Shown in pieces: positions 27,810-36,677 of a DNA stretch of 64,000 bases (position 1 is its first letter; each line of letters starts with the position of its first letter). The position numbers were made by a program, and so were the translations under genes. The stretch covers positions 186,001 through 250,000 of the forward strand of contig NZ_JARBUT010000004.1 in assembly GCF_028882275.1 (NCBI RefSeq), read 5' to 3'. The notes under the pieces are model-generated. The model made no database searches. It worked only from the letters and a program-made list of their open reading frames with translations, and was not told the origin of the DNA. The stretch comes from Nocardiopsis sp. N85. Lineage in GTDB: Bacteria > Actinomycetota > Actinomycetes > Streptosporangiales > Streptosporangiaceae.

Positions 27810-27882
27810 TGTTGACGAGCACGGGGATGTCAGTGGATCGAGCACCAACTTGTCAGTGGGCGCGAGCACGAACATGTCAGTG
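27810..27882 (+). repeat. Transposon left end with three transposase boxes
   Basis: TGTTGA is followed by boxes at 27816-27835, 27839-27858 and 27863-27882, each CGAGCAC-N5-TGTCAGTG, separated by 3 and 4 nt. The stop codon of the leftmost gene lies in the third box. Confidence 0.92.
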
Positions 27883-28608
27883 CTCAACCTCTGCCTCCTC
27901 CCCCGCTGACGGTGAGTGCTCGGGGAAGAGACTGAACAGCACGTCCGGGTCCACGGCGAACCCGTTCCCGGTGGTGTCCGCTGCCAGACCGGCCTCGGCC
28001 AGACCCCGGGCGCCGGCATCCCAGTCCGCGCCGCGCGGCGGCGGGCCAAACCCCAGCAGCGCGGCCAGGACCCCGGCTTCCTCGGCTCCGATCGGGATCA
28101 CCCGCCCTGCCGCCTTCTCCAGCGCGGCCCGCTGCTGCTCGGTGAGCAGATCCATCCGGCCCCCCAGGACGTAGGTGTGCGCGCCGGTGCGGCGCACCGC
28201 CCAAGCACCGGCCGCGTCCTGGTGCGCCCGGAGGTGGCCGAGCGCGGCCTTGAGCCGGGGATGCGGCCAGTCGAGCGCCTGGCACAGCGTGTAGGTGTGC
28301 ACAGGAGTGCCCGCGTGCGCGAGCGCGGCCAGCACCACCCGCGCGTCGGCCGCGGCCGCGGGGGCCTGTGGTTCGTGCTCGGCGTCCTGGCGGTGGTGGG
28401 CCAGCACCGGTTCCAGGTCGGGCAGCAGGTCGGCGGGGTGCAGGTCCAACCGGCGGGCCAGGTCGATGAGCACCCGCACGGGCAGCTCGGGCAGGCCCCG
28501 CAGGGAGTCGTGGTCCAACTGGTGGGGGTGCACGCCCAGCAGGTCGGCGACCTCGCGGACGGTCACCCCGCACTGGGCCATGCGCTCGTGGAGCGCCCAC
28601 CCCTTCAT
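27877..28608 (-). CDS. HTH protein of the transposition operon
   Basis: Start ATG 28608 overlaps the preceding stop (ATGA). The 243-residue protein has an XRE-like HTH at about 5-65 (VTVREVADLLGVHPHQLDHD), then an Ala-rich linker and a winged-helix-like region (ARVVLAALAHAGTPVHTYTL). It is the last gene of a four-gene, fully overlapping operon (transposase, ATPase, degenerate ATPase, HTH). By position it could be a target-selection or regulatory subunit, in place of TniQ/TnsD, which I do not see. It has no zinc-finger motif. Role is inference. Confidence 0.75.
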   Translation of the reverse strand: MKGWALHERMAQCGVTVREVADLLGVHPHQLDHDSLRGLPELPVRVLIDLARRLDLHPADLLPDLEPVLAHHRQDAEHEPQAPAAAADARVVLAALAHAGTPVHTYTLCQALDWPHPRLKAALGHLRAHQDAAGAWAVRRTGAHTYVLGGRMDLLTEQQRAALEKAAGRVIPIGAEEAGVLAALLGFGPPPRGADWDAGARGLAEAGLAADTTGNGFAVDPDVLFSLFPEHSPSAGEEAEVEH

Positions 28609-29987
28609 CCCCGGGCTCCGGGAAGGCGGGACAGGGACAGTCCGCGCAGGCGCATCCACCCGCCCAGGCGGGGTGTCCTGCCGTCGCCGTCCTGGCAGCG
28701 GGTGGAGTGCGTCCAGGGGCGGTCCACGAACAGGTCGCGGCAGAGCGCGCGGACTCCGGTGAGCAGCCCTGGGACGGGGCTGCGGCCGCGGGGGAAGCTG
28801 ACGTAGTCGGGGTGGACGAAGAACGGGTCGATGTCCAGGGCGCCCTGGTGGTGGCGGTGGGCCAGGTGGGCGGCCATGAACAGGCGTATGTGCGCGGGCA
28901 GGCGCACCGCGCCGGTGAGTTCCTCGTACTCGGTGCCGTAGCGGTCACGCCTGGGCTCGGGAAGCGGGGGGTGGCGGCGCCGGCGGATGGAGTAGCGCGT
29001 GGGATAGACGGGAATCGTAGGGGGGTGTTGCCACTGGAGCTGCCCGGCGGGGGTCACGTCCTGGCCGGTGATGGTGTCGAAGAACCGCGGGTCCTGGTCC
29101 AGGTGCAGGGCCAGGACGGTGGCGGCGACGTGGTCGGTGCGGTAATGCCGGTACAGCCGGTGGGTGCGGGTCAGGTCCAGGTGCCCGCGCAGCGCTGCGG
29201 CGGGGTCGGGTCCCAGGCGGGTGGTGTTCCAGCGCAGCAGCCACCCGGTGCGTAGCAGCGCGGCCTGGGCGGCCCGCACCCGGAGCAGGGCCAGGTGGGG
29301 GTCGACCAGTGCTCCGATGAGGCCGTCGCGCAGGTAGGCGGTCAGCGAGACTGTGAAGTCGCCGTCGCGGGCGCCCTGCTCCCAGTCCAGGGTCCGGGCC
29401 AGGGTGGCCTGGTAGATCTCGTCGACGCGGGCGAAGGCGGCGCGCCCGAGCCGGTCCCGGCAGGCGGCGCGGAACCGGGGGAAGTCGACCAGGGGCAGGT
29501 CCGGGACGTCCACCGTCGGTGGCGGCGTGGGGGGTGCGGCACCCTGGCGCAGGGCTCCGCTCAAGGTCACGGCGAAGGTGTAGGTGTTCTGGACCCGCAG
29601 GTTCCGATCCCGTTCCAGGGGTGGGATGCGGGGCGCCTGGCCGTTGCTCCAGATCAGCGTCAGGTCGCACTCCACCTCGGCCAGGGCCCGGATCTGTTCG
29701 TCGGCGAGCAGGTGGGCGCGGTCCACGACCACGTGGCGCACGCCGTGGGCGCGCATCCAGGCCCGCGCCAGCCGCCACAGCTCCCCGGGGGTGCCCGTGG
29801 GCAGGGCTCGGGGGTCCTTGCCCAGGGCGCGCATCGTGTCCCGGATCAGCGCGAGGGATCCGGTGGCCTGCGGGGTGGGGTGCACGATCAGGTGGGGCCG
29901 GGCGCCCAACGCGCTGTCCGCCCGCTGGTGGTGGATGCCGGGCAGGGGTTCGTCTCCGGCGTTGTGGACCAGGGTCAGCTCACGCAT
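28605..29987 (-). CDS. Transposition-operon protein with degenerate ATPase-like region
   Basis: The 460-residue protein starts 8 bp inside the end of the ATPase gene. Its first 150 residues resemble an AAA+ domain without a P-loop: VRHVVVDRAHLLADEQIRAL is Walker-B-like and CDLTLIWSNG resembles the following strand. The middle and C-terminal parts are basic and helical (LDLTRTHRLYRHYRTD, DYVSFPRGRSPVPGLL). I recognise no TniQ or TnsD signature (no CxxC-HxxH zinc cluster). It may be a TnsC-derived adaptor or target-site binder. Unknown family, but clearly part of the module. Confidence 0.7.
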   Translation of the reverse strand: MRELTLVHNAGDEPLPGIHHQRADSALGARPHLIVHPTPQATGSLALIRDTMRALGKDPRALPTGTPGELWRLARAWMRAHGVRHVVVDRAHLLADEQIRALAEVECDLTLIWSNGQAPRIPPLERDRNLRVQNTYTFAVTLSGALRQGAAPPTPPPTVDVPDLPLVDFPRFRAACRDRLGRAAFARVDEIYQATLARTLDWEQGARDGDFTVSLTAYLRDGLIGALVDPHLALLRVRAAQAALLRTGWLLRWNTTRLGPDPAAALRGHLDLTRTHRLYRHYRTDHVAATVLALHLDQDPRFFDTITGQDVTPAGQLQWQHPPTIPVYPTRYSIRRRRHPPLPEPRRDRYGTEYEELTGAVRLPAHIRLFMAAHLAHRHHQGALDIDPFFVHPDYVSFPRGRSPVPGLLTGVRALCRDLFVDRPWTHSTRCQDGDGRTPRLGGWMRLRGLSLSRLPGARG

Positions 29988-30735
29988 CGGCTCCCCCGCC
30001 CAGCAGGGCGTAGGCGTTGGCGAGCACCGCTGCGTCCAGGGTGTCGGTGCCCTCCTCGGTGCACAGCGCCGCGGCGGTGTGGGTGAAGGACGCCCAGTCG
30101 CGCAGGGTGCCGTGGGCGAAGGTGTCGTCGACCTCCAGCAGCAGCTCCTGCGGGGCTTGGGCGTAGATGGGGTGGTAGGCGCCCATCAGCGCCGCGACGT
30201 CGCGGCGCGGGATCGGCTTGAAGGGCACCATGCGAAACAGCCGCGAGCGCAGCATCGGCTCGCGCGAGAGCACCTCCCAGCAGCCGTTGCCGCCCGCGTA
30301 CAGCAGCGCGAAGCGGGTGTCGGGATGGTCGTGCAGGTGGCGCAGGAGTTCGAGGCAGTCGCCGTTGAGGCGCTGGGCCTCGTCGACCACGACCAGGCGG
30401 GACAGGCCGGACAGGTGGTCGATGAGGGCGTTGACGAGCTGGAACCGGTTGCGGCGCGCGGGTGCGCGCTCGCCGGTCAGGGCGAACAGCAGCTCGTCGG
30501 CGACCACGCGCATGGACGGGTGGGAGGGGAAGGCCAGCACCACCGGCTGGGTGTGGGCGTGCTCGGCCACGGTGGCGTGGACGGCGAAGGTCTTGCCGGT
30601 CCCGGCGGGCCCGTAGATGACGCCGGTGGCCTGGTGGGCGACCAGGTCGGTGACGGCGCGGCGGGTGAGCTGGAAGGAGCGGGTGTTGAGGGTGGACGCT
30701 CCGGTCAGGCCCATGAAGTGGGCGGGTGCGCTCAC
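29980..30735 (-). CDS. TnsC/TniB/MuB-like AAA+ ATPase
   Basis: GTG start at 30735 overlaps the transposase stop (GTGA). The 251-residue ATPase has Walker A GPAGTGKT (42-49), Walker B RLVVVDEAQ (113-121) and an arginine-rich sensor region (SREPMLRSRLFRMVPF). Size and motif order match TniB/TnsC/IstB-type regulators, which coat target DNA and activate the DDE transposase. Operon position directly after the transposase supports this. The name tnsC/tniB is not assigned because the family branch is not known to me. Confidence 0.9.
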   Translation of the reverse strand: MSAPAHFMGLTGASTLNTRSFQLTRRAVTDLVAHQATGVIYGPAGTGKTFAVHATVAEHAHTQPVVLAFPSHPSMRVVADELLFALTGERAPARRNRFQLVNALIDHLSGLSRLVVVDEAQRLNGDCLELLRHLHDHPDTRFALLYAGGNGCWEVLSREPMLRSRLFRMVPFKPIPRRDVAALMGAYHPIYAQAPQELLLEVDDTFAHGTLRDWASFTHTAAALCTEEGTDTLDAAVLANAYALLGGGADA

Positions 30736-32327
30736 GGGTTCTGGTTCTCCTCCACCACGGGGTGGACGGTGGGGTCGACCAGGCCCAGCAGGCTGGTGCT
30801 GGACTTGGCCGCCAGCGCCTGGTCAAAGCGGCGGCGGGCGAGTTCATCACCGTCCTCGGCGGGCATCAGCCGCGACTCGGCCGCGGGGGTGGCCCCGGTC
30901 ATCGGCGCCAACTCGGTGCGCGAGCGCCGGGCCGAGCGGCGCTGGGCGGCGGCCAGCCGGCGCGCCTCCTCCTTCTGCGCGGTGCGGAACGCCTGCACCT
31001 GTTCGGGGGTCAGGTGCGCCTGGGGGTAGGCGGTGCACAGGTGCTTGCCGCCGGTGTAGACCTCGATGGAGCGGTTGTCGTGGGGCATGTAGCGGATCTG
31101 GACGCGCTCGCCGCGCCGCCCCAGGAGTTCGGGCGCCAGGTAGGACATGCGCTCCCAGCGGATGCCGTCCTTGCCCACGACGCGCTCGCCTGCGGCCAGC
31201 AGCAGGTGGCGCAGCCGCTCCGTGTCGATCCGCGCCAGCGGGGTGGGGTCGGCCTCCCACGCCTGCGCCGGGGAACGGCCGCCCAGGGCGGAGTGGGCGT
31301 GGGCGGTGTTGTACCAGGCGACTCAGTCCCGGACCCGGCCGACCAGGTCGTCGATGCCCATCGGGCGCACCTGGGCGGTCTCGGCCGCCGCCCGCGCGGC
31401 GGGGCGGTCGTCCACGGGGCCGTGTAGGCGCCCGGCCGCGTCCCGGGGGCCGCCGGTGAACCCCGGCAGAGCGGACAGCAGCATCTGTTCCAGGGTGCGG
31501 TGGAACCGTTCGACCTTGCCTTTGCGGTGCGGGGTGTAGGCGGGTAGCCGGTGCACGTCCACCCCCAGGGCGGCCAGGGCCTCGGTGACGGGGCGGGCGG
31601 CGAACTCCAGGCCGCGGTCGATGCGCACCAGCGCCGGGATCGCGCCGAACGGGCCCCGGTCGGCGTCCTCGACCAGCCCGGCCCGGACCGCGGCCAGCAC
31701 GGTGCCGGTGTGCGGGGTCAGGGCGATCGACCACCCCACCAGGGCGCGGGTGGCGTCGTCGATGATCGTGGTCATCCAGGGGCGCACCGCGCCCCCACGT
31801 GGGGGCAGCACCAGGACCGGGAGCTGCTTGTGGTCGGCCTCCCACACCTGGTTGCGCACCGACGGCGGCCGGGACAGGTACACGTCGGCGTCGCGGCGGG
31901 CGTTCTCCCCTTCCCTCCACAGGGCTCTTTCGGCTGCGGTGAGCTGGGAGGCGAACGCGCGGCGCAGGGTGTGCACGGACACCGGCCGGGCGCCCTGCCA
32001 CCCCTGGGTGAGGGAGTCGGGGACCGGGACGCCCGCTGGCGCGGCCGCGCCTCCGGTGATGGAGCTGCGGGCGCGGTGCACGGCGGTGGCGTTGCCGCGG
32101 TAGAAGGCGTAAGCGGAGCGGTCGGTGTCGGTGAGCCGGTACCCGAGACGCTCGCGGCCGTCGACGACCGGGGCGTCGGGGTCGATCCACCGCCACACCG
32201 TGCGCTCACTGACCCCGCAACCCTCAGCGATCAGGCGCACGTGCCGGGCGGTGAGTTGTTCGGCGTCGGCGAGCTGGCGCAGCCGCTCGGTCGCGGCCCG
32301 CCGCTTCTCGGGATCGACTCGGCCCAC
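30732..32327 (-). pseudogene. DDE (rve) Tn7/Mu-like transposase with one in-frame stop
   Basis: GTG start at 32327 follows GGAGGTGAT. The 531-codon frame has an N-terminal HTH (LIAEGCGVSERTVWRW), an integrase core with Asp165 (WEADHKQL), Asp237 (VRIDRGLEF) and Glu273 (HRKGKVERFHRTLE), giving DD(35)E, and a Mu-type C-terminal beta-barrel (YMPHDNRSIEVYTGGKHLC). Codon 335 (31325-31323) is TGA where neighbours read RD-stop-VAWYNTAHAHSALGG; a TGG Trp is the natural ancestor. The frame is otherwise intact to the stop overlapping the ATPase start. So the element is probably recently inactivated, unless the base is a sequencing error or is read through. Confidence 0.88.
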
Positions 32328-32399
32328 CGCTATCACCTCCAGCGTGCGGCCTTCGAGTCGAGTATGCGTTGACCAGTGGTGGTGTGTCCGGGAAACACG

Positions 32400-32426
32400 A
32401 AAGCCCGCCCTCTCCGGGGCGGGCCT
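32400..32426 (-). terminator. Terminator after the NB-ARC gene
   Basis: GCCCGCCC and GGGCGGGC arms with a 6-nt loop, followed on the minus strand by TTTCGTGTTT. It isolates the transposition operon from the cargo gene upstream of it. Confidence 0.65.
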
Positions 32427-32494
32427 GTGGGCGCGTTGGCCGCAGCTCGTGGTGGTGGTATTTCTCCAACCACTGGGATGGCATCTACAAGGCA

Positions 32495-33901
32495 CTACTC
32501 CCACTCACGCGAATCCCCTGGGATTCCCATCCGGGCCACGGCTTCCTCGAAGAGCGATCGTTCGGTCTCGGACATCCGACCCGCGACTACTAGACGAAGG
32601 AGTCGGTGCAGATGGATCGACTCATCGGCGTAGTCGACCTCGGCCAGTGAGTGGTGCGCGATGCTGCGCAGCATCCGCCTGTAGGCGACAGGATCGTTGA
32701 CGGTGGCCTTCAGCTCAGGCGGGAGCGGAAGCGCATCATCGGAGGCCAGTTGTCGACGCTGGAGCGGACTGCCATCGGTGCAGGAACACAGTTGTAGCAG
32801 CGCGAGTGCTCCAGGATCGTGCTTCTTCAGGCTTCCCAGCGAGATCTCCCACGTAGGGCCGACTACGGGCGTGGTATCCCATGCAGGTCGGGCTGTATCG
32901 GGCGTACTCGGCTGACTTTCCAGCGCCTCATACGCCTGATCGAAGCGCTTGATGTACTCGGACACCGGCATCTTGCTGACACGCATCCACGCTGCGCCCA
33001 GCACCAGAGCCAGGGGCAGGTCCCCCAGCCTCGCGGAGACCAGATTGAGGTCTGAGTGGCCCAGCCCGGCGAGGCCCTGTGCACGGAGCAACTCGAAGCT
33101 CTCACGTCGGGTCATTTGCCTGACCGGCACCACCTTCCACCAGCGGCTGTCCGACTGCAGAAATCGAGTGTCGCGTGTCGTGACAAGGACGGAGCACCGG
33201 GCTTCCATCAGCCGCAGGCGGACCAGGCCCTGGTTCTCTTCTCTGCCTTCTCCGGCGCCGTCGAGGATCACCAGAACACGTCGACCTGCTGTGTGCCTCC
33301 ACAGCAACGACATCTGCTCGGTCTGGCTCTGGGGGATGTCGGCCTTGGCGAGCCCGAGCAGAGCGAGAACGGGGGAGAGATCAGCGCGTTCGGCCGGCGA
33401 GAGCCACAACACCCCTTCAGGGAAGGAAGCAGCAAGTTTGGTGGCGCAGGCAGCGGCCAGGGTCGTCTTACCGACTCCACCCATTCCCGCGAGCACGGAC
33501 ACTCGACCAGCTCGTCCTCTGCTTCTAAATCGGCGTCGGAGGTGTTTTACGATGGCTTCGAGCTCTGCCTCGCGCCCCACAAAGGCCCCCGTCAGCGAGC
33601 GTCGAATCGGAGCTCTGGACTCCAGCCGCCGTGCACGGCTCCACCTGAGCGATCCCCGTAGTCGGGGGGCGTAGGCCATGATCCCGATGGCGATGGCCAG
33701 CTTGGCGAGCTTGCCCGGGACCTCGTTGAGGTTGCCTTCCCACTCCTCGGCGTAGCGATCAGCATCGGTTCGGCTGCCGAGTTGCCGCGCGGTCCAGCGC
33801 ACAAGCCGAACGGCCAGCCACGGAGCCCACTCCCCGAATTCGTTGAGTAGCAGGGGAAGCGCGACCGCGGTGGCGAGGAAGATGATGAGAGCTGTGGTCA
33901 C
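32495..33901 (-). CDS. Membrane-anchored NB-ARC ATPase
   Basis: The GTG at 33901 overlaps the padR stop (GTGA). The 468-residue protein has an N-terminal hydrophobic helix (TTALIIFLATAVALPLLL), a segment with ADRYAEEWEGNLNEVPGKL seen in PadR-linked actinobacterial membrane proteins, and an NB-ARC domain with P-loop GMGGVGKTT, VLVILDGAG and VLVTTRDTRF, then GDLPLALVLGAA and a winged-helix end. It has no visible sensor repeats, which is short for an NLR. As transposon cargo it may be a defence or stress ATPase. Confidence 0.85.
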   Translation of the reverse strand: MTTALIIFLATAVALPLLLNEFGEWAPWLAVRLVRWTARQLGSRTDADRYAEEWEGNLNEVPGKLAKLAIAIGIMAYAPRLRGSLRWSRARRLESRAPIRRSLTGAFVGREAELEAIVKHLRRRFRSRGRAGRVSVLAGMGGVGKTTLAAACATKLAASFPEGVLWLSPAERADLSPVLALLGLAKADIPQSQTEQMSLLWRHTAGRRVLVILDGAGEGREENQGLVRLRLMEARCSVLVTTRDTRFLQSDSRWWKVVPVRQMTRRESFELLRAQGLAGLGHSDLNLVSARLGDLPLALVLGAAWMRVSKMPVSEYIKRFDQAYEALESQPSTPDTARPAWDTTPVVGPTWEISLGSLKKHDPGALALLQLCSCTDGSPLQRRQLASDDALPLPPELKATVNDPVAYRRMLRSIAHHSLAEVDYADESIHLHRLLRLVVAGRMSETERSLFEEAVARMGIPGDSREWE

Positions 33902-34230
33902 GTCAGGCCTTCCCACCTGGGGCGCAGGCCCGGGTTCCATCGGATGGTTGCTTGTTCACCGCGGCGTTCGGCCAACAGAATGCGGGCTTGGGAGAGACCG
34001 TCGGGGTTGAGCCGGTACAGGCGCCGGCGGGCTCCGCGTTCTGCGCGGTCGCCGCTCTCCCATTCGGAGACGACCCAGCCGTGGTCCTCCAGGCGGGCCA
34101 GGATCGGGAAGACGCTTCCGGTGGGGCGCTGGATCTGCTTGGCGATCTTGAGTCCGTACAGTTCATCGTCGCCGGACAGCAGGACCTCCAGGACGTCCAG
34201 GGTCGCGTCGGTGACTCGGAATCTCGGCAT
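33898..34230 (-). CDS. PadR-family transcriptional regulator
   Basis: The 110-residue protein shows the PadR winged helix: LDVLEVLLSGDDELYGLKIA, PTGSVFPILARLEDHGWV, then RRRLYRLNPDGLSQAR. It is co-transcribed with the overlapping NB-ARC gene and most likely represses this pair; an AT-rich stretch just upstream (TATACATCTAG, near 34240) is a candidate promoter/operator. The inducer is unknown. Confidence 0.92.
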   Translation of the reverse strand: MPRFRVTDATLDVLEVLLSGDDELYGLKIAKQIQRPTGSVFPILARLEDHGWVVSEWESGDRAERGARRRLYRLNPDGLSQARILLAERRGEQATIRWNPGLRPRWEGLT

Positions 34231-34296
34231 CCTCTAACTCTATACATCTAGCGTAAGAGGCGGAGCTTTCCCTGAGGTCACCATTCCCTGTCCTTT

Positions 34297-34398
34297 CTTC
34301 TGATACCCAGCAGTATCAGAAGCCAAGGGTCGTGCCGGGTTCTGATATCGCGGGCACCGGGTAGGTTCAGGGGCCCGGAACCACTTCTGATATCAGGG
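34297..34398. promoter_or_regulatory. Candidate recombination (res-like) site
   Basis: CTTCTGATAC (34297-34306) and GTATCAGAAG (34313-34322) form a perfect 10-bp inverted repeat with a 6-nt centre, like a tyrosine-recombinase core site. Two more TTCTGATATC motifs lie at about 34339 and 34386, just upstream of the recombinase gene. A core site with accessory boxes next to the recombinase is how resolution sites are arranged. Confidence 0.55.
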
Positions 34399-34410
34399 GA
34401 GTCCCGCCCG

Positions 34411-35337
34411 ATGCCGCCACGCCAGGACGTCCCGGCCGCCCACGTCCCGGTGTTCGACACCTACACCGCTGCCCTGGAGCGCGCCCCGCTGGACGCCCAC
34501 ACCCGCCGCGCCTACGCCGCCCGGGTGCGGTCCTTCCTGGCCTGGCTGGACGAGGCCACACCGGCCGGAGTCGACCCGCTCACCGACGCGCACGGGCGCG
34601 ACTTCGCCGCCCGCGACTACCGCTCGCACATGAAGACCGTGCTCAAAAGATCCCCGGCCACGGCCAACGCCCACCTGGTCGCCCTGGACCACTTCTTCAC
34701 CCACCTGGGCCTGGGCCCGGCCAACGTGGGCCGCGATGAGCCGCCGGCCACCGCCCCCAGAGCGCTGGTCCCGCGCGAGCAGAAGCGGTTCCTGCGCGCC
34801 GTGGAGAAACGCCCCCTCGCCCGCGACCGGGCCATCGGCAGGTTGCTGGTCTACTCCGGGCTGCGCGTGGGCGAACTGGTCGCCCTGGACGTGGAGGACG
34901 TGCCGCTGTCGGCCCGCAAGGGCACGGTGATCGTGCGGGCGGGCAAGAACGACGACTCGCGCACCGTGCCGCTCACCGACGCCTCCGCCCGCGAAGCGGT
35001 GGCCGAGTGGAAGCGCGAACGGGCCGCCTGGCCTGGCGCCGATACCGCAGCGCTGTTCCTGAACCAGCGCGGGGGCCGGTTGAGCGACCGGGCGGTGAAC
35101 CTGCTCCTAGGCGATCTCGCCGCCGACGCCGACGTGGTCGACGACAGCGGACGACCGGCGCTGTCGGCGCACACCCTGCGCCACACCTTCGGCACCAACC
35201 TCACCCGCAGCGGGGTGGACGTGGTGACCGTCGCCCAGCTCATGGGCCACAAGAGGTTGGAGACCACCCGCCGCTACACTCTGCCCACCCAGGCCGACAT
35301 GGAAGCCGCGGTCGCGCACCTGCCCACCGACGAGTGA
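34411..35337 (+). CDS. Tyrosine recombinase, probable cointegrate resolvase
   Basis: The 308-residue enzyme has an N-terminal core-binding domain (about 10-105) and the catalytic set Arg152 (GLRVGEL), Lys179, His254-Arg257 (HTLRH), His280 (LMGHKRLETTRRY) and Tyr289. Its size is that of XerC/D or TnpI-type enzymes, without the arm domain of the two AICE integrases in this window. It sits inside a transposon that shows no TnsA-like endonuclease, so transposition should be replicative and would need a resolvase. With the palindromic site just upstream this role is likely but inferred. Confidence 0.88.
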   Translation: MPPRQDVPAAHVPVFDTYTAALERAPLDAHTRRAYAARVRSFLAWLDEATPAGVDPLTDAHGRDFAARDYRSHMKTVLKRSPATANAHLVALDHFFTHLGLGPANVGRDEPPATAPRALVPREQKRFLRAVEKRPLARDRAIGRLLVYSGLRVGELVALDVEDVPLSARKGTVIVRAGKNDDSRTVPLTDASAREAVAEWKRERAAWPGADTAALFLNQRGGRLSDRAVNLLLGDLAADADVVDDSGRPALSAHTLRHTFGTNLTRSGVDVVTVAQLMGHKRLETTRRYTLPTQADMEAAVAHLPTDE

Positions 35338-35383
35338 TCACCTTTTCGGGGCATTTCCTCCGCCTTGCCACCGAACGACCCCC

Positions 35384-36229
35384 ATGATGGTTGTCATGGC
35401 GAAGATCCGGCATCCCATGTGGCAGAGCGCGGCGGTGGAATCGGTCTGTGCGGTCCTGGCCAGCACGGATTCCCCGGGGCTCTCCGGCTCTGAGATCACC
35501 ACGCTTTTGAGCGTGTCAGGTGTCCCCGACGTGGATCCCAACGCGAGCAACAAGAGGAAGCGACTCTGGGCAGCGCTGATGACCCAGCAACAGCGAAACC
35601 AGGCTTCGAACTGCATCATCAAGTTCATCACCGAAGCCATGGCCCCGGGACGCTACGTCCAGGACCGCGCCCGCTTCGAAGCACTCAAAGACGCGCTCAA
35701 CGAGCCCTTGGCGTTGCTGGGACTGCGGGTCAACGAAGCCGGGAAGCTGGCGCGCGGGGCCAGAGCGGCCAATCTCGACGAGGTCGCCAGACTGGCAGGC
35801 CGACTCCAGAGCGAGCTCCGACGCCGCGGGGTCCACCCCCAGGTGATCAAGTACTGCGAGGAGGAGATCCTGCGCCAGTCGGTGTTTCACGCGGTCTTCG
35901 AAGCGACCAAGGGACTGGCCGAACGGCTGCGCGAGATGTCGGGATCCGCGCTTGATGGAGCCGACTTGGTCGACTTCTGCTTCAGCACGAGAAGGCAGCC
36001 TCCCCTGGTCCGTATCAACGGCTTCGCCACCGAGAGCGAGATCAGCGAGCACAAGGGGTTCGCCAACCTCCTCAAGGGCGTGTTCGGCACTTTCCGCAAC
36101 CCGCCAGCGCACACCCCCCGCGCCACCGCAGGATGGCGTATCCCCGAACCGGACGCCCTCGATCTGTTCTCCACTCTGTCGTTCATGCATCGACGTCTTG
36201 ACGCAGCCACCGTCACCCGCTTGCCCTGA
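35384..36229 (+). CDS. TIGR02391 (Ymh)-like protein
   Basis: The 281-residue protein has a C-terminal block VFHAVFEATKGLAERLREMS, then GFANLLKGVFGTFRNPPAHT and a final helix (LFSTLSFMHRRLDAATV), which fit the TIGR02391/Ymh family of phage- and defence-linked proteins. The N-terminal half looks like a winged-helix or adaptor region. The RNPxAH motif is shared with abortive-infection-type helical domains. Start could be ATG 35384, 35387 or 35396. Cargo of the transposon; molecular activity unknown. Confidence 0.7.
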   Translation: MMVVMAKIRHPMWQSAAVESVCAVLASTDSPGLSGSEITTLLSVSGVPDVDPNASNKRKRLWAALMTQQQRNQASNCIIKFITEAMAPGRYVQDRARFEALKDALNEPLALLGLRVNEAGKLARGARAANLDEVARLAGRLQSELRRRGVHPQVIKYCEEEILRQSVFHAVFEATKGLAERLREMSGSALDGADLVDFCFSTRRQPPLVRINGFATESEISEHKGFANLLKGVFGTFRNPPAHTPRATAGWRIPEPDALDLFSTLSFMHRRLDAATVTRLP

Positions 36230-36285
36230 CCGACTATTCCTGCTGCTGACTAGGGGCGGAACCCTTAGCGCGGGTTTTCGTTCCG

Positions 36286-36462
36286 ATGTTCCTCAACCCC
36301 GCACACCTGCACGGGGTCGTCTATGCCTGCGAGCACCACCAGGAGGCCGCCCAGGAGCGGATCATCGCCGCCGGGTACACGCGCGCCCGCCTCGCACCGC
36401 TGGAACCCGTGGCCGTGCGGGCACACCACCACCCACGACGACCAGGCCGCATCCCGCCTTAG
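36286..36462 (+). CDS. Small 58-residue protein, possibly a fragment
   Basis: The frame MFLNPAHLHGVVYACEHHQE... ends 34 bp before an internal copy of the transposon right end. It has good actinobacterial codon use but no clear ribosome-binding site and no family I know. It could be the remnant of a gene once near the element boundary. Confidence 0.35.
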   Translation: MFLNPAHLHGVVYACEHHQEAAQERIIAAGYTRARLAPLEPVAVRAHHHPRRPGRIPP

Positions 36463-36496
36463 CCCTGCACCAGCGGCGGCCGGATTCGACGTGACC

Positions 36497-36548
36497 TACT
36501 GACACATCCCCGTGCTCGCATCTGTCGTCATGTTCGTGCTCGTCAACA
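36497..36548 (+). repeat. Internal copy of the transposon right end (1)
   Basis: Two inverted boxes ending GTGCTCG (36512-36518 and 36536-36542) are followed by TCAACA at 36543-36548, the layout of the true right end at 38287-38336; the first box has a 2-nt insertion. The next five bases (TCCGC) do not match the left target duplication, so it was not used in the present insertion. Confidence 0.8.
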
Positions 36549-36677
36549 TCCGCAGCCCACCTTTTGAACTGTTAACCGTCACAAAGTACGGCGGAGTGGG
36601 TTGTCCCGATCGGGCATTGTCGAACTGGGCAGGCCCCATGAGCATGGAAGCGGACCGCCGAGCGCAAGGGAGCCCCG

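Noticed and set aside
27810..36548. Shorter transposon ending at the first internal right end
   Set aside because: The five bases after 36548 (TCCGC) do not match ACAGG, whereas those after 38336 do.
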